From an uncultured Bacilli bacterium (GTDB lineage Bacteria > Bacillota_I > Bacilli_A > RF39 > UBA660): 34,910 bases of DNA. The stretch lies in NCBI GenBank assembly GCA_947623825.1, contig CANQHQ010000012.1, forward strand, positions 1 to 34,910, in the 5' to 3' direction. Below the pieces are notes generated by a model. The model was not told the origin of the DNA and did no database searches. It worked only from the letters and a program-made list of their open reading frames with translations. Below are positions 14,801-21,763 of the stretch, one piece after another (the stretch's first letter is position 1; every line of letters starts with the position of its first letter). The position numbers were made by a program, and so were the translations under genes.

Positions 14801-17097
14801 AAAAATATATTGAAACTTTGACGGACTATAATAGTAAATTAAAACAAGTTTATGCAGATCAACAGATGGTATTTGATCCATATAGTAGTGTGTTAGGTTC
14901 TACAGAAATTGTCACAAAGTATGGACTTTTCTCTGTTTCTAGTGTAGCAGTAGAAAATGCTTTAAATTCTGGTACTTCTTCTTTAGAGGAAAGGGTAGAA
15001 AGACTCTATGAATCGATGGAAGCCTTTGATGAAATGATGGAATTATTCTATCGTCAAAAGGGATTATCTAGTGATACGGAAGTATCGACAGATAAAATGC
15101 CTCAATCTAGAATTAATATTCGTTACATGCAGATGTTTGATGGTGCCTTTATGTATGCAGGAGGATATCATGTTGGTATTGAATATGGTTCCATTGCAGG
15201 ACTTGTACAGGCACATCGCAATCGTGAAGATAGTACTGGATATTTTGGTTGGGGAATCAGTCATGAAGTAGGACATCAGATTAATCAAAAAGATACCGTA
15301 TTCGCAGAGGTAACCAATAATATTTATGCTTTGCTTGCTCAGACGAGTAATGATTCTAATCATTCTCGTTTAGAGGATAGTCATATCTATGAGAAAATTT
15401 ATGATAAAGTGACTTCTCATACTTTGGGAAGAGCCCAAAATGTTTTTGTTCAGTTAGGCATGTATTGGCAATTACATTTGGCTTATGATACAGAAAAAAC
15501 GTTTGATGATACGAATTCTATTTTGGCAAGAGTAAATCAGATTTCTCGGTCTTATAAGAATACAAATAATTATAAGCGGGATGAACTAACGATTCTTTAT
15601 GCCTCGATGGCTGCCCAAAAAGATTTAACCGATTTCTTTGAAGTATGGGGTCTAAAAGCGAGTGATACATTAAAAGAAGAGATTGCAAATCTTGGATATG
15701 AAAAAGAAACACAAGCAATTTACTATTTGAATGATAGTGCTAGAAGATATCGTTTGAGTGGACAGTCTGGACTATCGAATTCTAATATTTTAACGGCTCA
15801 TCTTGGTGAAGTGGATTCTAAGACGAAGCGTGTAACCCTACAATTTGAAGTGAATGCAGAGTCAGAAAAGATTTTGGGTTATGAAATTCTTCGTAATGGA
15901 GTATCGATTGGATTCGTGGAAAATGGAGTTACTTCTTTCACGGATAATGTAGGTACCGAAAATAATCGTGCGTATGTTTATCAGGTTGTTGCGTATGATT
16001 ATTGGTTAAATAAGACGAACCTTGTGACGTTAGATGAAGTAAAGATTTCTCATGATGGTAGCGTTGTGAAAGATGCCTTTACGATTCAATCGAATGTGAA
16101 AGCACAAGGAGAAATCACGGACTGTGAAGATGAAAATTTCGATGAATCACAACTTAGTGTTTACCATTTAATTGATGGAGATCTTGCATCGGGATTTGAA
16201 GGAACAGAAAAAATTAAAACATTGAATCAAACTTCGGATAAACCAAGTCTTTCTGTCGATAATGGAAATGCTTATGTAATCCTTCAACTTAATCATCCTA
16301 TGGCTGTAAGCGGTATCAAATATCGTGCTTTGGTGAAGGATGGAGTTTTGGCTCCGAATACGATTACAAAATATAAGATTTCTGTAAGTTCTACTGGAGA
16401 AGATGGTAGTTGGCTTGTGGCGAGAACTGGAACATTCCAAGTTAGTGCGGATCATCCAGAAGAGACCGTTTACTTTATGGGACAGAATACGACGAGTCAG
16501 TCTCAATTATGGACTTATAAAGATATTGGATATATCAAGATTGAAGCAGATGGAAATCGCAATGGACTTTCTGGTGCGGAAATTGATGTCATTGCGCCTC
16601 CTGGAGATAATGTAGAAATTCCTGATACCAATGCCATTGGTGTGTTAGAAGAAGATTATTGTTATCTTTCCAATGGTTGTCCAAAAGACAAATTAGATGA
16701 AAACCAAGAGGTAGAAGGAATCATCAAGAAAGGATCTGTGATTATTCAAGGTTCTTATCGTGGTAATCCATCATTCAATCAGGTTCTTATCGGAGATAGT
16801 TCTGATGATCAAAAGAATTATAGTGGATATTTCCTTATTTTCGCAGAATTAGAGGAAGATAAATCCGTTTATGAAGTTGCGAATGGTACTTGGTTATATG
16901 TCATGACGCAGGAACAGTACGAATCTATGATTCAAAGTTCTGATAGTATTCGTGCATACCTTTATCGAGTAGATGATGCCATTTCTCTAACAGGACAAAG
17001 ATTGACGAGTACCTCTAAATCTATTACGAATTTGGTTCCATATGAAAGTTTGGGAAAGGTCAAGATTCAATCTTCCCTTTCTAGTGAAGGAGAATAG
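11869..17097 (+). CDS. Secreted multidomain M60 (enhancin/mucinase-like) metalloprotease with a dockerin
   Basis: This protein has 1742 residues from ATG 11869 (AAGGAG 8 bases upstream). An in-frame ATG at 11845 lies before the binding site and at the likely transcript start. Order: signal peptide (1 to about 32); an Ig-like region; a type I dockerin (about 200-250) with two calcium loops, DINLDGKVDSSD from residue 202 and DLNLDGVVDIAD from 229; a discoidin-like region; two fibronectin III-like domains (about 420-600); a second F5/8C-like region (about 610-760); the M60 domain with HEVGH at 1132-1136 and E1147 as the likely third zinc ligand; then Ig/FN3-like and F5/8C-like modules (about 1310-1560) and a unique tail. 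M60 proteases cleave mucin-type glycoproteins. There is no sorting signal, so retention at the cell may rely on the dockerin. Three bases separate it from the next gene. Confidence 0.88.
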   Translation: MKNATKKMMTILLVAVMLFQVFSPITVLAIENIQDQNRPFQLIDDPIEEQEEEPKAVSLDAFSSKGDIEVDLEFVLPLKDREDTDITLEIYNKENPQSVGKISYKDILSSQDGNYETTLSFDEQVVKTKATRRDERAQILGGVDYTRNVVFLSFHVYSLDLGTYELTLNGKYFVPFHQTITLNDFSKRVNLTNGTGMFEYGDINLDGKVDSSDNTKMLEAMEQKDTNYDLNLDGVVDIADLNYITAVITGTKKEASIDDTSAILSSESISLEVEEEMIQNGNLSDLFTEDGVVTFQQTEEKPIQFTLDFGKEDQQEPVEMREIRIAVGEEIPQKMTVTVETEEGESIQQEVTYHQSRQGYHKFTDEAGADTFVIDLGKQVAVKKVTIVITEASTNRLADIAKVEFLNDVKVELKEPEGFYTPDPIHVDGSKSEQLTVSFDPVPNVTGYEIKITGPKIDTVFQTTYTSFTIEDLKNYETYRIAVQSTNQEWRSGWSEEVTGIPQATRKPPKVDMVRATAVIAGIDFRWNIMDDTTSYQLYYREEGATSFEMVDEIKTNSYSLRGLKPSTTYEAYVIGVNPLGKSESYSLVSAKTLEAGATIVPQYKLINKANGSGKTDHIEDVIYSQGTMVGGNQFSMVDDDYNTYWQSNTFYVNSHNPSMGYPIFVLDDTYEMDEFVITVPDTFTNQYKVGKNNENDTVIRYWNTSPGEARTEQNRTTVQGELTLKKDVNGRSYYVLKLYDPIEANALQFGVTEKNNRPLSQFTEFKLYQYDSLVDDVAALFTDDLRLVLADGVGMDDISELRTRANTMDNGEYSPYRESVLADLDYAEKILKDEAIDDVITLNPNISNSYNGHLKFAMTISDYQPLGIVAKPGETLNVYVGSKGSVNAEIVFTQYHADAGQWNRTYTQEALHTGLNVISVPKIGDEKEERGGSVYIRYKSKPSMTNLIQVRVSGGTKIPMVDTTLLTTEQEKKEVIQKYIETLTDYNSKLKQVYADQQMVFDPYSSVLGSTEIVTKYGLFSVSSVAVENALNSGTSSLEERVERLYESMEAFDEMMELFYRQKGLSSDTEVSTDKMPQSRINIRYMQMFDGAFMYAGGYHVGIEYGSIAGLVQAHRNREDSTGYFGWGISHEVGHQINQKDTVFAEVTNNIYALLAQTSNDSNHSRLEDSHIYEKIYDKVTSHTLGRAQNVFVQLGMYWQLHLAYDTEKTFDDTNSILARVNQISRSYKNTNNYKRDELTILYASMAAQKDLTDFFEVWGLKASDTLKEEIANLGYEKETQAIYYLNDSARRYRLSGQSGLSNSNILTAHLGEVDSKTKRVTLQFEVNAESEKILGYEILRNGVSIGFVENGVTSFTDNVGTENNRAYVYQVVAYDYWLNKTNLVTLDEVKISHDGSVVKDAFTIQSNVKAQGEITDCEDENFDESQLSVYHLIDGDLASGFEGTEKIKTLNQTSDKPSLSVDNGNAYVILQLNHPMAVSGIKYRALVKDGVLAPNTITKYKISVSSTGEDGSWLVARTGTFQVSADHPEETVYFMGQNTTSQSQLWTYKDIGYIKIEADGNRNGLSGAEIDVIAPPGDNVEIPDTNAIGVLEEDYCYLSNGCPKDKLDENQEVEGIIKKGSVIIQGSYRGNPSFNQVLIGDSSDDQKNYSGYFLIFAELEEDKSVYEVANGTWLYVMTQEQYESMIQSSDSIRAYLYRVDDAISLTGQRLTSTSKSITNLVPYESLGKVKIQSSLSSEGE

Positions 17098-17100
17098 GAT

Positions 17101-18012
17101 ATGAAAAAGAAATTACTACTTGTGCTTGTTTTCTTCTTAGGATTTTTCTTTCCTTTTTTCTCTGCCCAAGCCTTAACCGAAATTCATTTTAATGAGAAAG
17201 CAAATGGAGCGATTCGTACCACTCTTCATTTTGAAGAAGGATTTGTTGGTGGAATTGATATTACATTTCATGTGACGGGGAATGTTTTTGTCCAAGATTT
17301 TCAATTTTCGGATAAAATTGCTTCCAATTCTTATGGAAAAGAATTCCAATATGATGGAGAAAAACAATTTCTTACGATTCGCGTGACGACGGGTGGAATT
17401 GGAACGAGTCATAATCTTTTGAATGAAAAGAAAGAATTAGAGTTAGGTACGATTGTTTTGGGGACGACTTCTAGTCAAAATGAGAACTATCAGTTGTCGG
17501 AGACTACATTTCAAATTGTAGATAATACCTGGGCTTCTCAAACGATTGAGCAATCTCATATTGTGTTAGGAGACGAGACTTCCTTTGTCTATCAAGTGAC
17601 GAATTCAGATAGTGGAAATCAGGGAGAAAATGAAAATCCAGGTCAAAGTTCTACTTCCGGTGAAAATCAAAATTCTTCTTCCGATGAAAACCAGAATTCT
17701 TCTTCTGGTGTAAATTCTTCTCAAAATTCTACTACTACGAATCAAGAGGAAAGTACCTCTCCTTCTGATTCCGTTGTTTCTGATGAGAAAGATTCTTCTA
17801 CTTTGAAACCAGAAGATGAAACTTCTACCAATCAAGATGATAAGAAGAAACCTAGTAATTCGAAAGATGTAGATGTATCAGAAGATAAGAAAGAAACGAA
17901 ATCTGTTTCTTGGGTTCCTCTTGCGGTAGGAATCGGTACTGTCGTTGTACTTGGTGGAGGAATTTATTTCCTTGTGATAAAAAGGAAAAAGGATGATACA
18001 GTTTCCTTTTAG
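17101..18012 (+). CDS. Membrane-anchored surface protein with a cohesin-like N-terminal domain
   Basis: This 303-aa protein has a signal peptide (1-24, cleavage after AQA), a beta-rich domain (about 25-165), a low-complexity Ser/Asn/Glu/Asp stalk (about 168-268, with repeated ENQNSSS) and one C-terminal membrane segment (about 271-293) followed by KRKKDD. The beta domain has strand patterns reminiscent of cohesins (GGIDITFHVTGN, FLTIRVTTGG, then KELELGTIVL), but this is a weak, visual assignment. Its ribosome-binding site lies in the last codons of the dockerin protease gene 3 bases upstream, so the two are co-expressed. The simplest reading is a cell-surface anchor for the dockerin protease. 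Alternatively it is a generic stalked surface protein. Confidence 0.7.
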   Translation: MKKKLLLVLVFFLGFFFPFFSAQALTEIHFNEKANGAIRTTLHFEEGFVGGIDITFHVTGNVFVQDFQFSDKIASNSYGKEFQYDGEKQFLTIRVTTGGIGTSHNLLNEKKELELGTIVLGTTSSQNENYQLSETTFQIVDNTWASQTIEQSHIVLGDETSFVYQVTNSDSGNQGENENPGQSSTSGENQNSSSDENQNSSSGVNSSQNSTTTNQEESTSPSDSVVSDEKDSSTLKPEDETSTNQDDKKKPSNSKDVDVSEDKKETKSVSWVPLAVGIGTVVVLGGGIYFLVIKRKKDDTVSF

Positions 18013-18016
18013 ATGA

Positions 18017-18046
18017 AAGGGCGATGGAAAGAAGTCGTCCTTTTTT
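18017..18046 (+). terminator. Terminator of the M60/cohesin-like operon
   Basis: AAGGGCGA (18017-18024) pairs with TCGTCCTT (18035-18042) with one G-T pair. T continues to 18046. Confidence 0.8.
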
Positions 18047-18060
18047 GATTGACTTCTTAC

Positions 18061-18099
18061 AAAAAAATAAAAGTGTTTATGTTAACACTTTTATTTTTT
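18061..18099. terminator. Bidirectional terminator between convergent operons
   Basis: This is a perfect 14-base inverted repeat: AAAATAAAAGTGTT (18064-18077) and AACACTTTTATTTT (18084-18097), with loop TATGTT. A and T runs flank it on both sides. Its right arm contains the stop codon (18091-18093) of the minus-strand FemX gene. Confidence 0.9.
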
Positions 18100-19404
18100 G
18101 ATATTTTGTATGTGATTTTTTACGTTTTTTAAAGTTCTGTAAGAGAAAAAAGCAAATTTATATAAATAGTAGAATGGCTTATTTACGATGAGATCATATT
18201 CTCCTAATAGTTCTACTACTTGTCCTCCAAAGTCTCTTTTGAAAGAATAGAGACCAAAGAGGGGATTCTTTTCGTCAAAGTTTCCGGTAATTCCATAAAA
18301 GTTGTATCGGTCATAATTCTGTTCTATGGCATATTTCATTCCTTCCCAATGAACCGTGTAGGCAGATTGAAATTCCATAAATTTTTGGTATGAACCACCT
18401 ACGAGTGATAATACTTCCTTTCCATAGATGAGAAATAAAATGCCTCCTAGCGGGATAACTTCTCCATTTTCTTCTTTGATCTTTTTGATTTTCTCTTTCT
18501 TTTTTTGAAGTCGTTCTATGGTGGCTTGATCTTCTTGTTGTTTTGCTTTTAATTTTTTTTCATTCATCTTGGCAGGATTTTCTCTGTATTTTTCTTCTCT
18601 TTGTTGTTTTTCTTTTTCAATAGTTTCTATTTCTTTATCGATGGATTCTATCAATTCTTTGGCATGTAATTCCGCAATTAGTATTTTCAAAATCTTGTGT
18701 TCTTTTCCCAAGTGCTTCATCATATCTTGATAATATTCTAATGGGCGGTCAATAAAATCTCTTCGATCACCAGTGTGTTGCATGATGTCTTTGAATAAAG
18801 GAAGTTCCTTTTCGTCAATTTCTCTTACGCGGATACAATCCCGTTCATTTTTTCTAATAATTTGTCTTGTTTTCGGATCCATCTCTTTCATTACATCTTC
18901 GATGGTTCGATTCTTGGTATTCGTTGTGAAAATCCATCTTGGTTGAAGGGTATCCTGCATTAAATTAAAACCAAAATGACGGTATCCTAGCTTTAGTAAA
19001 TTTTCATGGGCTTTTTTGTTATTTTGTCCTCCCTCTACGATGTTTCCTAGTTTATCTCTTTCTTGATAAGAAACGTAAGGGTCAATTTTCACAAAGATAC
19101 CTTTTTCTTTTTTTACGTACTTTTTGATTTCTTCTGTAAAACTTTTTAACAGTTTCTCATCGTTGTAATCGATGAGAAATCCTCTAGGGGAATAGAACAT
19201 ATTTCTTTTGATTGGGGTCATTTTAGAAAGAAGTAGACATCCTGCGATGACTTTTCCATTTTCTTCTTTATATCCTAAAAGATGGGATTTCCAACCATTT
19301 TCTTCTTTTAATTTTCCCCATTCGACGGTTTGATGAAAACTGATTTGCGGATGATGATCTGCGAAATTTTTGAATTCTTTTTCAGATAATGTGACTAATT
19401 TCAT
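18091..19404 (-). CDS. FemABX-family peptidyltransferase, paralogue 2
   Basis: This 437-aa FemX-like enzyme is predicted to extend the peptidoglycan peptide bridge using aminoacyl-tRNA. Landmarks are KLVTLSEKEFKNFADHHPQ at the start, YSPRGFLIDY, DPKTRQIIRKNERDC, and the C-terminal NFYGITGNF, FKRDFGGQVVELLGEYDLI. The coiled-coil arm (about 250-325, including IDKEIETIEKEKQQREEKY) is longer than usual and very rich in Lys and Glu. The start ATG at 19404 has AGAGGTGAAG upstream, which contains the TGA stop of the preceding paralogue, so the two are translationally coupled. Similar in pattern to the plus-strand gene at 9916 but diverged. Confidence 0.85.
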   Translation of the reverse strand: MKLVTLSEKEFKNFADHHPQISFHQTVEWGKLKEENGWKSHLLGYKEENGKVIAGCLLLSKMTPIKRNMFYSPRGFLIDYNDEKLLKSFTEEIKKYVKKEKGIFVKIDPYVSYQERDKLGNIVEGGQNNKKAHENLLKLGYRHFGFNLMQDTLQPRWIFTTNTKNRTIEDVMKEMDPKTRQIIRKNERDCIRVREIDEKELPLFKDIMQHTGDRRDFIDRPLEYYQDMMKHLGKEHKILKILIAELHAKELIESIDKEIETIEKEKQQREEKYRENPAKMNEKKLKAKQQEDQATIERLQKKKEKIKKIKEENGEVIPLGGILFLIYGKEVLSLVGGSYQKFMEFQSAYTVHWEGMKYAIEQNYDRYNFYGITGNFDEKNPLFGLYSFKRDFGGQVVELLGEYDLIVNKPFYYLYKFAFFSYRTLKNVKNHIQNIKK

Positions 19405-19408
19405 CTCT

Positions 19409-20692
19409 TCACCTCTTTTGTGTCTTTTTCGCGATGGTTTTAACTAAGTTACGGTAAATTGGAATTAATTTGGTAAATACGAAGTACATAGGTTTATTTA
19501 AAACATAATCAAATTCTCCTATAAACTCTACATAATTTCCCCCAAATTTCTTTTTGAATTCATGAAGTCCCAATAACGGATTATCTTTTCGTAAATCCCC
19601 AATCGTTCCGAACTGATCGTATGTTTTTATTTTCTTCTTATAATAGTAGTAAATATGTTCTTTATATGTTTTGTAATTCGTATAAGTTTCCGATAAAATA
19701 TTGTGATTTCCCGCATATAATACCCAAGCCATATCATGATATACGATGATAAAATGCGCGCTTAGAACCATTGTATTTCCATATTCTTTTTTGGCCTTTT
19801 GGTATTTTTCTATATCGGAAGATAATTTTTCTATTCGTTTGTCAAATTCTGCTTTTTTTGTTTTTTCACTTTTACTTAGATTTTCTTTTTGAAGGGGAAT
19901 ACATTGGTTTTGTAGCTGTTCTATGGTTTCTTTTTCTTGCTTGATGATTTGATCTAGGTTTGCTTTTCCAAGAAATAGATTACATTCGTTATCTTGATTC
20001 CATATCTCGTAGAGACTTTCGTAATATTGTTGGTTGTGAGTGATAAAATCTTTTCGATTTTCTGTTAAAATCATTAAATCATAGAAAGTTTTCAAGTCTT
20101 CTTTGGTTCCGATTTCGACATCGACTTTGAAATCTTCTGCTTTTTTGATTCTTTGCTTGGTTGTTTTCGAAAATCCTTCTTCAATTTGATTCCAATCTTT
20201 CGTTAAATCGATACGAAAAGAATATCTTGGTTGCATGGTTTCAAAGTTTTTTGTAAATCCTAAATGTTTATAACCTATTTTTTTAAGATTTTTCATAACG
20301 GTATCGTTCTTTTCAGTGATTACTTGTCCTTCTCTATCTTCTTCATGATAGATGATATCTGGATCGATTTTGATAAAAATGCCTTTTCTTTTTTTGGCAT
20401 ATATTTTTAATTGATTCGTGAATTCTTTTACATATTCTAAGTTTTCGAAGTCAATCACATACCCTCTTGGCGCGTAAAAATAAGTATAGCCTAGAGGTAG
20501 TTTTTTTTCTAATAAAAGGGTTACAGCAACCAATTCTTTTTTTTCGTTTTCTAAACCTAAATAATGGGGTATTACTTTTTTTTCTTTTTTGGCAAATTGT
20601 CCCCAAGCATAGCTTTGAAGGAAATGACTTTTTTTATGATTTTTTACAAAATTTTCATAAGTTTCTTTTGGAACATTTTCTATCAAGTGCAT
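19409..20692 (-). CDS. FemABX-family peptidyltransferase, paralogue 3
   Basis: This is a 427-aa FemX-like enzyme, the first gene of a minus-strand pair. Family features are FLQSYAWGQFAKKEKK near the N-terminus, YAPRGYVIDF, FSKTTKQRIKKAEDF and the C-terminal FKKKFGGNYVEFIGEFDYV. The coiled-coil arm spans about 240-305. Where the other two paralogues read NFYGITG, this one reads QFGTIGDL, so its substrate pocket may differ. It ends in Arg (AGG) followed by TGA, and that AGGTGA is the ribosome-binding site for paralogue 2. A TATAAT -10 lies 24 bases upstream of the start. Consecutive FemX-type genes usually add successive residues of the interpeptide bridge. Confidence 0.85.
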   Translation of the reverse strand: MHLIENVPKETYENFVKNHKKSHFLQSYAWGQFAKKEKKVIPHYLGLENEKKELVAVTLLLEKKLPLGYTYFYAPRGYVIDFENLEYVKEFTNQLKIYAKKRKGIFIKIDPDIIYHEEDREGQVITEKNDTVMKNLKKIGYKHLGFTKNFETMQPRYSFRIDLTKDWNQIEEGFSKTTKQRIKKAEDFKVDVEIGTKEDLKTFYDLMILTENRKDFITHNQQYYESLYEIWNQDNECNLFLGKANLDQIIKQEKETIEQLQNQCIPLQKENLSKSEKTKKAEFDKRIEKLSSDIEKYQKAKKEYGNTMVLSAHFIIVYHDMAWVLYAGNHNILSETYTNYKTYKEHIYYYYKKKIKTYDQFGTIGDLRKDNPLLGLHEFKKKFGGNYVEFIGEFDYVLNKPMYFVFTKLIPIYRNLVKTIAKKTQKR

Positions 20693-20715
20693 TTTATCAT
20701 ACCCTTTCTATTTCT

Positions 20716-20744
20716 ATTATAAACGAAAATGTGTTTCGATAAAA
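20716..20744 (-). promoter_or_regulatory. Promoter of the minus-strand FemX pair
   Basis: A perfect TATAAT on the minus strand (20721 down to 20716). The -35 region (TTTTAT, 17 bases away) is weak. Confidence 0.5.
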
Positions 20745-20779
20745 GTTTTTTCCAGGAACATGTTTAATTTCTACCAAAG

Positions 20780-20800
20780 AAAAAAGGGCATGACCCTTTT
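20780..20800 (-). terminator. Terminator of the SDR gene, overlapping its stop codon
   Basis: On the minus strand AAAAGGG (20800-20794) pairs with CCCTTTT (20788-20782) around a 5-base loop, and T continues. The TAA stop of the SDR gene (20801-20799) overlaps the stem. Confidence 0.75.
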
Positions 20801-21683
20801 AATGATTTGCTTCTTGTGAAATCTCTTCAATCGATTTTTGATTTGCTTGGAGAAGGGCACCACTTGTCCATGTAGAAGTTAATCCAAAGTCGATGTAGAT
20901 GAGTTGTCCTGACATATAAGAACAAATATCACTACCGACTACGACTAGTGGATATCCCATATCTTTTGGTTCCGCTGCATAACCATTCCAACTTTTTAAG
21001 AAGATGTTGGAAATCATTTCTTCTCCTTCTTGGAGGTCTCCTTTTGGACTGGTTGAACGATTGAAATCTTCTGTTAATCCTGTCGTTGTATCTCCTGGGT
21101 TAATGGCATTGATGCGAATTCTACGATCGATGTATTCTTTTGACATACATTTATAAGTAACATAAGACTCTAAGCATTGTTTTGCGAATACGTAAGCACT
21201 TTGAATTAAATCTGGATGTTCTTCATACCATTTCATTGCGTCATCCCAAGTTGGTAGGTTGATTAATTCTACGGCTTTCTCATACACTTGTTGCCAACCA
21301 AATCCACCGACAGAAGAGATGAAGGTGACAGAACCGTGGTCGCTGATACGATTTAGAAGTTGTTCTGCCATATACTTTTGTCCGTAGAAATTGACTTTTT
21401 GGACTAATAATTCTTTTCCAGGAAAATAAGCAATTCCGTGACATAAGAAGAGGGCATCGATTTTTTCTGGAAGTTCTTTTACGATTCGATCGATTTCTTC
21501 TTTTTTACTTAAGTCTCCCTGAAAACTTTTGGTGACTGGTAAGTCGATGGGGTTGATGTCGATGGCATAGACGTTTGCCCCTAATTCTAATAAGAGTTCT
21601 GTTGCTGATTTACTCATTCCTGAGGCAGCACCAGTGATGACTACTGTTTTTCCTTCATAGCCAAATAATTTTTTGAGATCCAT
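20799..21683 (-). CDS. Short-chain dehydrogenase/reductase
   Basis: This 294-aa NAD(P)-dependent oxidoreductase has a Rossmann fold. The nucleotide-binding motif is TGAASGM at 17-23 (the usual final Gly is Met), D42 ends the second strand (favouring NAD), and the active site is S123-S124 with Y164-x3-K168 (SAYVFAK). An insertion between the serine and tyrosine (about 133-160) is longer than in minimal SDRs. Its arrangement (KIDALFLCHGIA, KVNFYGQKYMAEQLL) recalls the 3-alpha-hydroxysteroid dehydrogenase-like subgroup, but the substrate cannot be assigned. The start has a strong AAGGAGG site, and TATACT upstream is a possible -10. It appears to be transcribed alone, ending in its own terminator. 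Confidence 0.8.
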   Translation of the reverse strand: MDLKKLFGYEGKTVVITGAASGMSKSATELLLELGANVYAIDINPIDLPVTKSFQGDLSKKEEIDRIVKELPEKIDALFLCHGIAYFPGKELLVQKVNFYGQKYMAEQLLNRISDHGSVTFISSVGGFGWQQVYEKAVELINLPTWDDAMKWYEEHPDLIQSAYVFAKQCLESYVTYKCMSKEYIDRRIRINAINPGDTTTGLTEDFNRSTSPKGDLQEGEEMISNIFLKSWNGYAAEPKDMGYPLVVVGSDICSYMSGQLIYIDFGLTSTWTSGALLQANQKSIEEISQEANH

Positions 21684-21763
21684 TTTTTTCCTCCTTATTC
21701 TATTTCAAGTATAGCATGAGTTAAATTTGGATTTCTATTCTTTTTTTATCAGTTGACGTTTTT

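Noticed and set aside
13285-16506. Several minus-strand ORFs of 60-120 codons inside the M60 gene
   Set aside because: They are shadows of the coding frame, rich in Ile/Asn/Arg with no binding sites or plausible products.
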